Shown here: one piece after another, positions 1 to 11,305 of the stretch
How the letters are laid out: each line of letters opens with the position of its first letter
Numbering within the stretch: the stretch's first letter is position 1
Assembly (NCBI GenBank): GCA_002102555.1
Contig: MCFL01000077.1
Span: 1 to 64,000 of the forward strand
Direction: 5' to 3'
Source of the DNA: Catenaria anguillulae PL171
Taxonomy: Eukaryota; Blastocladiomycota; Blastocladiomycetes; Blastocladiales; Catenariaceae
DNA: 64,000 bases
Program-made: the position numbers and the translations under genes
Notes under the pieces: model-generated
What the model saw: only the letters and a program-made list of their open reading frames with translations
What the model was told of the DNA's origin: nothing
Databases searched by the model: none

Positions 1-386
1 TACTTGCCTGTTCGGTTCGAGTCTGCAGTTTTGACCACCACCCAGCGTGTTACCATGCCGCCAAAGGGAGCTCATGGCTATGCTCATGGCCATCAAGAAA
101 CTGCACCATCTTGTGTTTAGGCGTCGGGGTTGTCATTTGTCAGACTCAGTTGCTGCATGCGGGATGGTTAACCAACCCCATCATCAGCTCCAGATGCCCA
201 CACTGCTCCGCTGGGTCACTGGCTGTCATTCGTGGTTTTGTCGAAGAAGCCAAATACATATTGCGTGTGCAATCAATCCCCATTGCTGACTTCACTGTCA
301 CGACTTGAGACCAGGCTCCTGCCTTCCGAGCTCCGCTCTTCACCGTGCCAGCTTTGCTTCACAACCCAGCCCCGCACGGCAGCACC
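1..386. other. no gene recognised at left edge
   Basis: Only short overlapping reading frames in several frames, without family resemblance or an ATG-led frame of convincing composition. It may hold the end of a gene outside the window or the 5' region of the next ORF. Confidence 0.4.
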
Positions 387-1001
387 ATGTCTTGGCATCG
401 CAAGCGCGATGCCACCACCGCCGCGCTCCGCACCACCTTGCGCACCGAGCTGCAGAAGTATCCCGAGTGTCGTGACGCCGTCAACGCAAGCGCCGCCAGC
501 GGTCCCGAAGCGGCTTTTGCTCTCGCAGTTGATTGGCACGAACGGCATCGAGACCAGTTTCCAATCGTCTACGGATTGTTTCGTGATTTTGCAGCATTCG
601 AGGTCACATCCACAGCCGAGGTGTACGACGACATCCTCGCTCGGCTACGCGCGACGCAAGAGACGTATACGTGGATAAGGCTGGCAAACCAAGTACATTA
701 CCGATTGGGTCGAGAAGTACTCGTCGCGGTGGGTGCGTGCTGGCTTGTCGCCGCGTACACCATGATTCCCTCGCTCGTACATGCTGATATCCGGCCCGAC
801 ACAAACGTGATCGAATCCAGCAACGCTCGCGACCATCTCATCATTGGAACCGGCCTTGCTTTGCCTAAGTACGTCACCCGCGCATACGAGGTCGACTGCA
901 TCGACTACGAAGTGTTTGCGTTGGCTGCGCGCACGGGCATTGCGACTCAACCGGGCTCATGGCAAGCCGCTCGCGATGCAACGAACACGCCAAGCGGGTG
1001 A
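387..1001 (+). CDS. hypothetical protein, 204 aa
   Basis: An uninterrupted frame begins at ATG 387 (MSWHRKRDATTAALRTTL) and ends at 1001. The frame is open further upstream but only from a GTG at 345, so 387 is the first ATG. The N-terminal half is rich in charged helical sequence (RTELQKYPECRDAV, DWHERHRDQFPIVYGLF). One moderately hydrophobic stretch (VLVAVGACWLVAAYTMIPSLV, about residues 110-130) could be a membrane or buried helix. The C-terminal part contains a CIDYEVFALA segment faintly recalling the AAFEDAxIDY motif of the loci just downstream, but I cannot show homology. No family is recognised. It could be a single-exon gene, one exon of a longer gene, or a remnant. Confidence 0.4.
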   Translation: MSWHRKRDATTAALRTTLRTELQKYPECRDAVNASAASGPEAAFALAVDWHERHRDQFPIVYGLFRDFAAFEVTSTAEVYDDILARLRATQETYTWIRLANQVHYRLGREVLVAVGACWLVAAYTMIPSLVHADIRPDTNVIESSNARDHLIIGTGLALPKYVTRAYEVDCIDYEVFALAARTGIATQPGSWQAARDATNTPSG

Positions 1002-1148
1002 GCCCCGTGGCGCCGCCAAGCGTGCTGCAGGCTCAGCGGATTTGGAAGCGGCGTCATCCGAGGGAGCTTTGGCCTCATCATCCCCTTCGGCGGATGCCCC
1101 CCGCAGCGGCCGCATCCACGCCCGCTCATTTTTGAGACCTACACCAAT

Positions 1149-2295
1149 ATGTTTGGCAACGTGCCAATTTCCGTTTTGAGCTGGACGGTCCGGCCGTTTG
1201 TGCGCCTGGTTTCCGGTGTCGTAGTTGTCGATTTGTACCCACATGGTGCCATGCCAAGCTCCGAGGCGGCAGCCATGCGTATTTCGGGCGCGTTGGAAGC
1301 AGACCCACTTTCCTCCTCGGCCCCACCAGATCCGACTTTCCTCGCGCCTTTGCCAGCGATTCCGGCCATGGATGCTCATGCCATCATGTCCATGCCCGTC
1401 ACTCACCTTCCGATCGAAGTGCTTCAGCACGTGCACCCGCATGTTCTGCACCTTCCTGGCCGACCCTCACCACTTCCAGTCTCACACGTGTCGCCGCCTT
1501 GTCTTCTCCGTGTCGTCCAACCGAACACGCAAGAGTGCTCAAGAGCACATGTGCCCGAGCTTGGCACCTTGCCGAGCGCCCCCCAGCGCGTGTGCGAGCG
1601 CGTTTCGCCGCGCTCGGCGGCGTTTGAGGACGCGTGTATTGATTATCCTCGATTTGTTCCAACATGGTACCATGCAAAGTGCAGAAGTAACAGCTTTGGA
1701 TCGTGTACGCTTTTCATTTTTTGCTTTTCAATCCTGCCATGGAACCTGTTTTAACCGGCGACAATGCCCACTGACACAGAAATCCAACGCCATAACGCCA
1801 ACCACTCTTGACTCTTGCGATACCCTGCCGCATCGTTGCTGCCTCACGCGCTGGCCCATGCCCCGCAGCACACGCGCGCTTCACACGCAAGGGCACGGGG
1901 CACCCCGCCTCGTCGGTCCGCGATCCATTTGGTATGATTGGCAAGGACGCGCTGGCACAGTTTCGCATCGCCTTGGCCATGCAGAACGTCAGAACCCGAG
2001 GAAAACTACCATTCTTTTCCCGCATCCGAACGCCGACGACCTGACTGCCCTCATGAAGCATGGTCGGGTGTCCCAAGACTACATCAAGACGGCTATCGAC
2101 CCCATGATCGAGCACAAGTTGATTACCCCGGCTGACTTGGAAATGGAGAGGAAGTTTGCCCTCATTGACGCCTTGAGGAGTGTTAGCTTGAGGGACGTCG
2201 ATGGATCGAGCGAGCGGTGTTGCTGCCTGGACGTTCCAAGGGTGGAAAATGGGTGTGACTCGACTGGTGGTTGCTGCCGAGGTATGCGTGTATAG
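1149..2295 (+). pseudogene. degenerate copy of a local Pro/Ser-rich paralog family
   Basis: A frame opens at ATG 1149 and runs to 1754 (201 aa). It carries HVHPHVLHL, then HVPELGTLPSAP, then VSPRSAAFEDACIDY. The same three blocks occur in the same order at 4402-4914 as HVHPRVLAH, EVPELNTV and LSPFTAAFEDAYIDY. SPRSAAF also occurs in the ORF at 2633-3580. Downstream, 1790-1960 reads like the start of the 2633 gene: a TPTT-like start, then in another frame CPAAHARFTRKGTG, against CPAPRKHFTRKGIG there. The related blocks lie in different frames, so the locus is broken or its introns were not resolved. Function unknown; decay is inferred from the frame changes. Confidence 0.45.
1230..1691 (+). repeat. 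direct repeat pair about 40 bp long, 421 bp apart
   Basis: The stretch from 1230 (DLYPHGAMPSSEAAAM in one frame) returns at 1651 (DLFQHGTMQSAEVTAL in another frame) with most bases shared, including ACATGGTnCCATGC. The spacing is about one unit of the local paralog family, which suggests an old tandem duplication inside the locus. Confidence 0.5.
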
Positions 2296-2632
2296 GTGGC
2301 GTTGTGATATTGTCAGGCCTGGTATTCCACTTATCAGTCTGTGAGCCTTGGGCTCTCCATTACTTCATTGACCATCTCCTGTACTCCTCTCTGATTTTCC
2401 ATATTCATCGACACCTGCCTCCATGGTCGGAACGTGCCGGGTGGATGACTGGGAATCAAAGCCAGCAAAGCAAAACCAACGTGCCTGAGCGAGGTTGGTT
2501 TGAAGCAGCCGCGTTACGTTTCTGAGGGCAACCAGGAACTCTGATAATTTAGTCAATCACACCTTCTCCATCAAATGCCATGTCATCTAGTCCGACCCGT
2601 GGCAATCCGAACCTCACACACAATCCAGCGTC

Positions 2633-3580
2633 ATGATACCCACAACACCTGATTCGCCCAACACACCCACAGCACCAAACGCGCCTTCATGGCCACCTCA
2701 CACCACTCCGTGCCCCGCGCCACGCAAACACTTCACGCGCAAGGGTATTGGAAAAGCCGACCCGCCGTTGCCCTCTTCAATGATTGCGTGCGAAGGGCCG
2801 AGTTGCACCTCGGGTGGCTCTGCCACAGCGGTTGCCCCACGACCGTTCCAATCGCCACTTGCACCTGATCGTGTCTCACAGCTCAACGACTCTCAGCCGT
2901 CCATTTCGCTCGATGACGAGCTCGACGCTTACCTTCTCGCCTCGCCCGCGCGCCCGTCATCATCTGCGCCAATGTTTCTCTCACTCGACACACATGAACT
3001 CGTGGCGGCTATTGCTTCCGCCACGATTCCATCCGACCCGCCCGCGTTACCCGCACCGTTTCCTGTCGGGAATCAACGGCCTGCACCACTGTCACTCGTT
3101 GAACCGACCGATTTTGCGTTAACATGTTCCAGTGTGCCCAGGGCCATCTCACCGCGCTCGGCCGCATTTGCGGATTCACTTTTGAACTTTGACGGATTTG
3201 ATTCCGAAGACGACGACGAGGCGCGCAGCGCCGATGCCAAAACGGGTTCTTGCGAGTCGCCATCGGCTGTGCCAGGGAATTCGCCAAAAGCGCAGACCGA
3301 TTCAGAGAGCATTGTACCTGCTGCCGGATTCAGTGAGGTTGAGACGCGCGGATTGGCGAGCGAGCCTGCGGGTGTGGTATCCGAGACGCAATGTCCGTTA
3401 GCGAATGTCGATCACATTTCGGTCGAAGAGCTGGTTGCGATCTTGGCTCAAGTGCGCGTGGAGGATACCATCAAGTTGTCCGTGCCCGAGCGGCAGGCGG
3501 GCACAGAAGTGCAAGGCGCGGCAGATGACAATGAGGGTGTGAGTGGGGCGGGTCCAAGTCCGCAGTCGAATGCCGCGTAG
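2633..3580 (+). CDS. hypothetical acidic Pro/Ser-rich protein, 315 aa
   Basis: An intact frame runs from ATG 2633 to TAG 3578-3580. The N-terminus is Pro/Thr-rich, followed by PAPRKHFTRKGIGK, a long Ser/Pro/Ala-rich middle with LDDELDAYLLASPARP and LDTHELVAAIASATIP, the family block ISPRSAAFADSLLNF, and an acidic tail (FDSEDDDEARS, then VDHISVEELVAILAQV). It has no signal peptide, membrane segment or known domain and is probably largely disordered. It is the only uninterrupted member of the local family (broken copies at 1149-2295 and 4402-4914). Function unknown. Confidence 0.5.
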   Translation: MIPTTPDSPNTPTAPNAPSWPPHTTPCPAPRKHFTRKGIGKADPPLPSSMIACEGPSCTSGGSATAVAPRPFQSPLAPDRVSQLNDSQPSISLDDELDAYLLASPARPSSSAPMFLSLDTHELVAAIASATIPSDPPALPAPFPVGNQRPAPLSLVEPTDFALTCSSVPRAISPRSAAFADSLLNFDGFDSEDDDEARSADAKTGSCESPSAVPGNSPKAQTDSESIVPAAGFSEVETRGLASEPAGVVSETQCPLANVDHISVEELVAILAQVRVEDTIKLSVPERQAGTEVQGAADDNEGVSGAGPSPQSNAA

Positions 3581-4401
3581 AGGTGTGCAGCTGGGATACT
3601 TGTCGGCCAAATAGAGCAAGTGGGCCAACGTCGTGTGTTATGTAGTCTGTCGTGTTTCTCCAACTATTCTCAGCAGCCATTCGGCCTTGTTTACCCTTTA
3701 CGGCTTGTGTCCGGGTCGGGTCTCGTACTTCATCATGTCTCATTCTCTTTTATCCAAAGGCACTGTACATATCCACCCTGTCTGTTTCTTCATTCTCTTC
3801 AATTCAACACAACCGTCTGTGGTTTCGCTTTTGGAATGCAGGCTGCGCGATATGTTAGCGGCTTCGACTCCTGGTCGCCGCATGGTCCCAGCTGGTTGTG
3901 GGCTCGCATTCGCCTTGGACCAGGGGTATCAAGTACCCCTACTTTGACTCACGCCTGCAGCCAACAGCCCGTCGGCCGTTGTCATGGTCAACATCAAAAT
4001 TGCCACGGCCATTGAAATCACTGGTCGGGATCAAGGACGCCGCGGGTCGCCTAGCCCTAGTTGCCCCTATTCACAATTTCATTGGTAGTTTAGGTACGAC
4101 ATTCTCACCCAAACTTGATGCATTACCGATTCTATGACCTGCGCCCGTTGCCATACATAGCCTTGGTGGTCCTGGCCCATCAGCGCCATCCACTGCGCCC
4201 TCGCCGAACGATGGGATCATGACTCGTGTGGGCGACGGCTCCCGGTCTTCGCCCATTCGCTGGACCTCGCACCTCGTCCCATCCGATTACACCCATATCA
4301 AAGTATGCCACAATATCGTACCGGGCCGCAGCCTACGCACAGCCTGTGCGACCGCAAGACGCTCAAAGGCCTCTTGATGGTCGCGGGGACTGCTCAAGAA
4401 C

Positions 4402-4914
4402 TTGCCGAGACGGCCGCCTAAGGCAAAAACAACAGTGCTCGCGCAAGAAGCATTTCGGTCGTCGTCGGGGCACCAAGACCAAGACGCCGCCGCGCACGAG
4501 GCTGTCACCACCGGCCTCAACTTCGACCCGATCCTCCGTGATCCGTCCTTAATCGAATCCATACCCAGGCTGTTCACCAAGGACGCGCGATCGCTCATGT
4601 CCATCCCCGTGGCACCCACACACCCGGTTCCCATCATCCCGAGGGATATTCACCCACGGGCTCTGCACCATGTGCATCCTCGAGTCCTCGCCCACCATGA
4701 TGCTCCGCTGACCTTGGATCTGTCCCCGTTCGCGTGGCCACTTGCTGACCATGGCCAGCCCGGCACGCAGCCGCATGCCACAATGGAGGTGCCCGAGCTG
4801 AACACGGTCCAGCGACCTGTCTTGTTGCCGAAACTGGCGCCGGCGCCCCTTTCGCCGTTCACGGCCGCGTTTGAAGACGCCTACATTGATTACGAAGGGC
4901 GGGGAGACGGGTGA
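4402..4914 (+). pseudogene. partial copy of the local Pro/Ser-rich paralog family
   Basis: The frame 4402-4914 has no ATG at its start (first codon TTG); the first useful ATG is internal, before SIPVAPTHPVPI. It contains HHVHPRVLAH, EVPELNTVQRPVLLP and LSPFTAAFEDAYIDYEG, matching the 1149 locus in order and spacing. It is therefore a fragment, a 3' exon of an unresolved spliced gene, or a decayed copy. The match to its neighbour is seen directly; the function of the family is unknown. Confidence 0.4.
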
Positions 4915-6890
4915 CGAACGCAACGACGAGCAGGATGGCGACATGGTCTGTTCTGCAACAAGATAAGTTCCCGGACTTGCTCGAGGATGCCCCTCTTGTG
5001 GAGTATTGCCGCTGTCCCAAGTTCCTGAAGGCCATTTTCCTCAGGGGCATCTTTGTCTTGTGTGACATGACCTTCTTTCGCCAGCTTCCAAACTCCATTA
5101 CTTCTTGCGCAAACATGCGGTCTCTCCGCACAGCTAGGATGGTCAAGGCTCTCATTCGTTGACAAGAGCTTCCATCGCATCCTAACGTCCTCCTCCTAAC
5201 AATGTTTCCCTCCAGTACGGGGCTGATTGCTGTATGCGGTCAATTTTCAGTTATTCATCTCACTTCTTTCATTGCGCTGTATCGATTGTTTAGGCAAGTG
5301 CCCCGATCACCTGCTTCCGCTCTGTTCCAAGCTGTCAGAGACAAAACTGACGCAATTTACCCTGGGTGCGATTTCGAGGTTGGGAACCGGTCCAACCATT
5401 CCCCGCCCAACAACGACCCAATCGAACGTCATTCTTTTCAAGACCATCTGGCCGCACGGTTGCGCAGAGGCTGAAATCGCAGTTATTGACAAAACCTCAA
5501 GCCCGCAATTCACGGTATGTCTCACTGTTTCATGCCACATTGCCACCCGTCTGACAACCGCCACATACGCACATCCAGGTATTACTCAAACGTGTCTTGC
5601 ATGCATTTATCGGTCAAATACCTCGCATCCCGTGCCCGACTCTTGGTCGTGACAACACATCAACTCGATTGGCGTGGGTGGTGGATGGGTGTCGCGGGGC
5701 TCTGCGCAACAGCACTTCCTTTGACCCCTGCTGCCGATGATTGCTGGCCGCATGGGTTTTACCTGCGCCTGCATTTACACTTCATCCGCATTGTACAAGA
5801 GATTGCTGATTGTGCTTCCGATGGGAATGGTAGAACACGGTTTGAAACGTGCGTAGCAAGTCGGTTGTTGGAAAGGGGACAGAGAAAAAGCAGTGGTTTG
5901 TGGAGGCTCTGCGCGAGCAAGCGCCGCGCAGGTCGAATTCATGCGTAGGACCGCAAGCGAGCTCGGTGTGACCGCTCGTGTGCTCGTTTACTCGTTTGCT
6001 CGTGTGTTTGACGAGCAACATGTGTATTATTTTGCCACGTCGGCCTTGTTTTTTCTTACTTTCTGTTTGTTATCCTTTGTTCTTATGAGTCCGCATGGGC
6101 GATTCAACAACTCCATGTGTTGGTTTCTGCTCGCCATGTCCTCTTCCTCTTTCCTTGTAACCTTTGTGCCATATTCCATGTCACTTCGCTTTTGTCTCTT
6201 TGTCGGCCGTCTGTCTTGCGTTTGAGCAAGCCCTGCTCGCCTTAGATTACACGCCCAGGTTGACCCGCTTTCCCAAGTGTGGTCGTTTGAGCCAATGACC
6301 ATGGCAATAGAGCGTGCTTGCGCATTTGTCGAACGCATTGGTACCGAAGCTAACGAAATGACATGAACGAACGAGTTCCACCCTCAGTTATTGCTGCCGA
6401 CATTGGTCACAGCGACTCAGCTGGATAAGCACTGCGATTGAGTGCTGGCCCTGTGACCATCTGCTAGCAAACAGCTCTTTCCCGATTCAGCGCGGATATC
6501 TCAAGATTGACATATACGCTCCGACGATTCAGATCCTGCCTCGTGGTTCTTGACGCCAACCCAGTGAGACGACGATATCGCAACGAGCAGCAGAGATATT
6601 GTTTCACGAGGGCTGCCGACAATGCCAGCTTGGACAAGGGCTCATGTCAAGTGAGCGCGACACACAGCAAGGTCCAGCAGCGAGCGACATGTTGCAGCAA
6701 ATCATGGCGGCCGCAAAGCGAAAGGTAACAGAAGAAGGAAGCCAGTAGCCGCTGTCGTGGTTGAAGGAAGCGTTTGCTTGCGGATCTCGCCACCCAATCA
6801 GAGGTCACAGAACACTCGAAAACGAAAGTGAAGCTAAATGTAGAGGAAAATGACGCATAGTGCACACACATTCATCGACCCGCCGGCCAA
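4915..6890. other. about 2 kb without a recognised gene
   Basis: Only short ORFs on both strands, none with a recognisable motif or consistent splice pattern. The right end (about 6800-6890) is likely the 3' flank of the mL43 gene. Confidence 0.5.
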
Positions 6891-7361
6891 TCAAATCTGC
6901 TTGAATGGTGTCCAAATCCCGCGCACAGCAGGCGTGGTTGAAATGACGCCGCCCTTGACGGGTGCCTTTGCGCCAGCATCGGCGGCCTCGGTGAGTAGCC
7001 GAATGTGTTGCTTGATCTCTGCGGGTGACATGTTTTTCACGCACAGGACCTTTTCGCGGCCCGAGACTAATAATACCGTCAAGTTGGGTGAGATGAGTGA
7101 AAGAATTCCAAGTGTTGGAATGGATCCAAGTGGCGAGCACATACTGAAGAGTCCCTTGGCGAGTGGGTGTTTTGCCGGGCGGGGGGTGACGACAAACTCA
7201 ATGTGCGGGTGCTGGAGGGCAAACTTGTGGAGGTCTGTCTTGAAGAACTGGATGAGGCCGGCCGAGGACCCGGACCGCTCGCAGTAGTTGAAGACGATGC
7301 GCTTGCACTGCGGGACAAAGAGGCCGACGCCGTTCTTGAATTGCGGGAGAGGGAGGACCAT
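6891..7361 (-). CDS. MRPL51: mitochondrial large-subunit ribosomal protein mL43 (MRPL51 of yeast)
   Basis: Two exons: 7361-7145, an in-frame 78-nt intron 7144-7067 (GTATGT...TATTAG), then 7066-6891. The spliced product is 130 aa and starts MVLPLPQFKNGVGLFVPQCK. It shows the mL43 pattern: CKRIVFNYCERSGSSAGLIQ, then VVTPRPAKHPLAKG, then ISGREKVLCVKNMSPAEI, the last created by removing the intron. The intron has no stop and a length divisible by three, so naive ORF calling would insert 26 false residues. The protein is a structural component of the mitochondrial large ribosomal subunit with a thioredoxin-like fold. It is transcribed divergently from the MINDY gene across 326 bp. Confidence 0.9.
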   Translation of the reverse strand: MVLPLPQFKNGVGLFVPQCKRIVFNYCERSGSSAGLIQFFKTDLHKFALQHPHIEFVVTPRPAKHPLAKGLFSMCSPLGSIPTLGILSLISPNLTVLLVSGREKVLCVKNMSPAEIKQHIRLLTEAADAGAKAPVKGGVISTTPAVRGIWTPFKQI

Positions 7362-7687
7362 GCTGATGATTGCTTCAATTTCGATTCCGGCAGTGCTGGG
7401 TTACATGGGCGATTGCATTGGTGCAAGATACTGTATTCACTTGTAAATCCATGTGATGGTAAATCTTGCATGTCAATAAAAGTCAAGTTGCAGTGAGCAA
7501 TGAAGGGCCGCCGATCCACTCGCGCGCTGATAACTCGCCGATGCGTCCATTGCCAATTGCCATGCAAACCAAATGAATTATGTAGAAAATTCAATGATTA
7601 TGCTTAAAGTAACAAAGTACTGATTTCTGGCTAGAATCACCTGATGCAATCCATTCCCATTTCCATTTCCGACCAATTTTGACGATA
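7362..7687. promoter_or_regulatory. divergent intergenic region between mL43 and MINDY genes
   Basis: 326 bp separate the two start codons, facing away from each other. No ORF of interest lies here, so both promoters, possibly shared, must be in this stretch. No specific motif is assigned. Confidence 0.45.
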
Positions 7688-9192
7688 ATGATCTCTCCAA
7701 CGAAAATGGCCGACGACTCGGACCTGCTCCAAATCGCATGCCATCTACCCTTGCCTCTGTCTCCATCTCTTGTTCCACTTGAGCAACCCGAACCAGAACC
7801 AGAACAAGAGTACCGCGTCAAGGAAATCCTCTTTGCAGACGCCCATCTCTTCCCTCCGTCCCACACTCCATCCTCGAATGGTGGCCATGCCGCTGACCGT
7901 GACAAGCGCACGCGCATTCTCATGCAAAACGCCAATGGCCCATGTCCGCTCTTGGCCATTGCCAACATCCTCGCCCTGCGCGGCCACCTCGTCATCCCGC
8001 TCGGCGAACCCACCGTCTCGTACTCATTTCTCGCCCACCGTCTCGGCGAGTATCTTCTCTCGTCATCCTCAACGTCTCCACCCGCGTCGCCCACGCTTGA
8101 TACAGCCGCTGCATCATCGTCATCATCCCCGCGCACATCCAAACTCGACCTTACTCTATCCCTCCTCCCAACCCTTCAACACGGCCTCACCATCAACCCA
8201 TGCTTTGACCACGTCACCTCCATCGACACCTCCACCCCGACCTCGCCCGCCCCTTCACTGTTTGCTGCCTTCCACATCCCGCTCGTTCACGCCTGGACCT
8301 GCGACCCGCAAGACACGCTCGCCTGGTCCGTGCTAGGCCCAGAGGGGCCCGGCCGCTCCTTCAACCACGCGTCTGTCTTGGCCCTCGCCCATCCGCCCAC
8401 ACACGCCAGCGAAATAGCTCGCGAGTGGCTCGATTCGACACGAGGGCAGATCACGGTGCACGGGCTCGTGACGCTCGCATCGGCCGTGGACAACGGGTTG
8501 TATGCGTTGTTTAGAAACAACCATTTTCATGTCATGTACAAGCGCGGGCACGGTGAGGTGTATACGTTGGTCACGGACGAAGGGTATACGGAGGTGCAGG
8601 ATGTTGTATGGGAAAAGGTCGAGGGGGTCGATGGCGAGTCGAAACTGTGTACAGGTGACTTTACAGAGTGGGATCCAAACAAGAAGCCACGCGAGGTGGA
8701 TGAGCATGTGCCCGTGGGGTTGATGTTGGGTGTGGGCCATGGGTTTGGGAGCACAAGGCATGTGGATGCTGGATCCATGGTTGGGACCGTGTCGTCGAGG
8801 TCTGGGACTGCGGGCACAGATGTGTATTTGCCCAATCAGCCACCACCACCGGCAGGTTTCGAGTCGGAGCAGGAACGTGCTGATCGAGAGTACGTCTTTA
8901 TCACTTCAATCCGTCCATTTGGGTCATCGCTCATTCCGCTTCACCTTCCAACAGATATGCTCTCGCCCTTCAGCAAGCCGAAGACGCAGCCGCCACGCTC
9001 CCCGTTTCGTCACCAACCGCCGTGTCGTCCTCGTCGGCGGCCGCGCCTCCCTCGCGTCGCCCATCGGCCAATCCTGGCGCCAGGGTTCCGCAACAATCGG
9101 CGCCCGTGTATGTGGATCCGAGCGAGGCAGTGGGGCAAACTGCCGGGCACAAGAAGAAGGACGGAAAGGCAAAAGATTGCCTGGTCATGTGA
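7688..9192 (+). CDS. MINDY-family (FAM63/DUF544) K48-type deubiquitinase
   Basis: Exons 7688-8889 and 8955-9192, intron 8890-8954 (GTACGT...CAACAG), 479 aa. The frame is open to a TTG at 7679; the first ATG is 7688, with another at 7706. The signature QNANGPCPLLAIANILALRG holds the catalytic Gln (about 80) and Cys (about 86). FRNNHFHVMYK carries the catalytic His (about 279). Splicing restores the family C-terminus DREYALALQQAE, followed by a low-complexity Ser/Ala tail. MINDY enzymes are cysteine proteases that trim long K48-linked ubiquitin chains. All three catalytic positions are present, so activity is expected. Confidence 0.9.
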
Positions 9193-9667
9193 TTTTCAAG
9201 GGAGACTCAGTTGGTGTACATTTTGTTGTTTTCGCGGAGGCGTTGGTTCACGCTTTATTCTCTCTTGATTTGGTTGTCAGTGTACCCGCGCATGTAGATT
9301 TCGGACTGTCTTTCGTAGTTTTCGTCCCCCTCCTCGGTATTCCGCCAGCATCGATAGCACATCGATTGCTCTCGTGGCGTCGCTTTCACAGGTCCAATGG
9401 CATAAGCCCGCACTCATGCAAAAAAATGGTGATGACGTTTACCGTGAAACCATGGAATCAAACCCAGGCCAACTCGCAGCAACAGCAACGGGAACCCACA
9501 CCGACATTGAACCCAACTTTACCCCTCGTCCCCAGCGTATGTCTCCTGCCACCGTTCAACGCCAACACCTCGTTGTCTGGCAGCGATCGGTGACCACGCA
9601 GCCCCACATCCGCAGCTCTTTGCTAACTCACGGCCCATGGCCCCACTTCAACTACAGCCAACACACA
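9193..9667. other. intergenic, no gene seen
   Basis: About 475 bp between the MINDY stop and the M20 hydrolase start. The reading frame of the next gene stays open upstream with several ATGs, but the family match begins only after 9668, so this is taken as 3'/5' flank. Confidence 0.4.
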
Positions 9668-11101
9668 ATGTCGACGACGCGCGGCCTCCCCGACCCATCC
9701 GAAATCCGCACATCTGTGCGCGACTTTCTCGCGCAACTATCTGCCGAACTGCGCGACCTGTCGCTCAAGATCTACAACCACCCGGAACTGAGTTTCCAGG
9801 AACACTTTGCGGCTGCGACGATCCGCGCCTATCTCGAGACAAAGGCTGGCGTGGTTGTCCAAGATTCAAAGGCCAAGCAAGAGACGCCCACGGCATTTGT
9901 GGCCACGTTTGAGCATTTGGTGGGCGAGGAGCACGAGGAGCTTGTGAGTGTGGGTTTTTGTTCAGAGTATGATGCGTTGCCCATTGGACATGCGTGCGGG
10001 CACAGTACGTACTCTACAATTTGTTTTCCATCTCCTCACCCATGGCGCTGACTGGTGGACTGGACTTTTCTCGATGATAGACCTCATCTGCATCTCTGGC
10101 GTCGCTGCGTTCCTCACCACGGCCTTTCTTCTGCGCCGTTTCCACCTTCGCGGCCGCTTGACGCTCTTTGGCACGCCCGGCGAAGAAGGCCTGGGTGGCA
10201 AAATCAACATGCTGCGCGCGGGCGACTTTGACGGCATTCACTTTGCCATGATGCTGCACCCAGGCAACATTGACTTGGCCTATCCGACGTATCTAGCGGC
10301 ACAATCGCTTGACGTGGAGTATTTCGGGTGCGAGGCACATGCGAGTTCTGCGCCGTGGGATGGGGTGAATGCACTGGATGCCATGGTGTGCGCGTTCAAT
10401 GCGATTGCCCATGTGAGGCAGCAGTTGAGGCCGACGGATCGGGTGCATGGCGTGATCACAAATGGTGGCGCCGCGCCCAATATCATTCCGGCGTATACGA
10501 GCGCGAGCATGATGGTCAGGGCGTTGACGATTGGCGGATTGAAGGAGGAGGTCAAGCCCAAAGTGGTTGCGTGTTTGGAGGGCGGCGGGAAGGCTGCTGG
10601 GTGTGAATTCAAATTGGTCCGTGACATTTACTCCTTGACCCCCCCCCTGTAAATGCGAACTCACAATTGTTGTGGGCGCATGTGTGTGTGTGTGTGTAGG
10701 CGGAACATCCAACCTACTACGACGTCAACACCAACCCAACACTCACCTCGATCTACTCGTCGGAACTCGCCACCCAACTCGGCATCTCGCTGCCGTCGCC
10801 CACCGACCAGCGTGCCATTTCGCGCGGGTCCACCGACATGGGCAACGTGACGTATGCGTGCCCAGGCATTCACAATGTGTTTGATATTGGGTGCGCCGCC
10901 GAGATTCATTCGGTCGAGTTTCTCGAGCATGCAAAGAGTGAAATGGCGCACGAGCGCACGTTGCAAAGGGTCGGGTGTCTTGTAATGGTGGCCGTGGGCG
11001 TGTTGACGGATAAGGCGGTCAGGGACAAGGCGCGGAAGGAGTGGGAGGAGGAGAGGGTGAGGGCGGTGGCCAGGGGCGTCGAGGTGAGGGGTTGGGAGTG
11101 A
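9668..11101 (+). CDS. M20-family amidohydrolase, PM20D2-like
   Basis: Three exons: 9668-10004, 10081-10616 and 10700-11101 (introns of 76 and 83 nt; the second has donor GTCCGT and ends in a GT-dinucleotide run before TAG). The product is 424 aa. It carries the M20 metal-site motifs: EYDALPIGHACGHN (its HN is made across the first splice), GTPGEEGLGGK with the catalytic Glu pair, MMLHPG, and a late STDMGNVTYACPGIH. Relatives include bacterial AbgB and animal PM20D2, which cleave amide or dipeptide bonds. The exact substrate cannot be read from sequence. No targeting signal is evident, so it is probably cytosolic. Confidence 0.88.
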
Positions 11102-11305
11102 ATGCTCTCGATGTAACAGGGTGGGTTGGTGTATGGTTTGGTTTATTTCCTCCCAGCTTCCCCACTGGAAATGGAATGTCTTCGTTGACGATTTTGCTCA
11201 TTTGCTATCCGTGTTGGCACGCCAAAGCGCCGCATGTCTCGCCCCGCCAGTCGACCCTGTGAATGGCACATGTCAGCATCTCGAACTCCATGAAAATGAA
11301 TAACG

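Noticed and set aside
10672..10699. GT dinucleotide run as a microsatellite of interest
   Set aside because: It is the 3' part of an ordinary intron in the M20 hydrolase gene.
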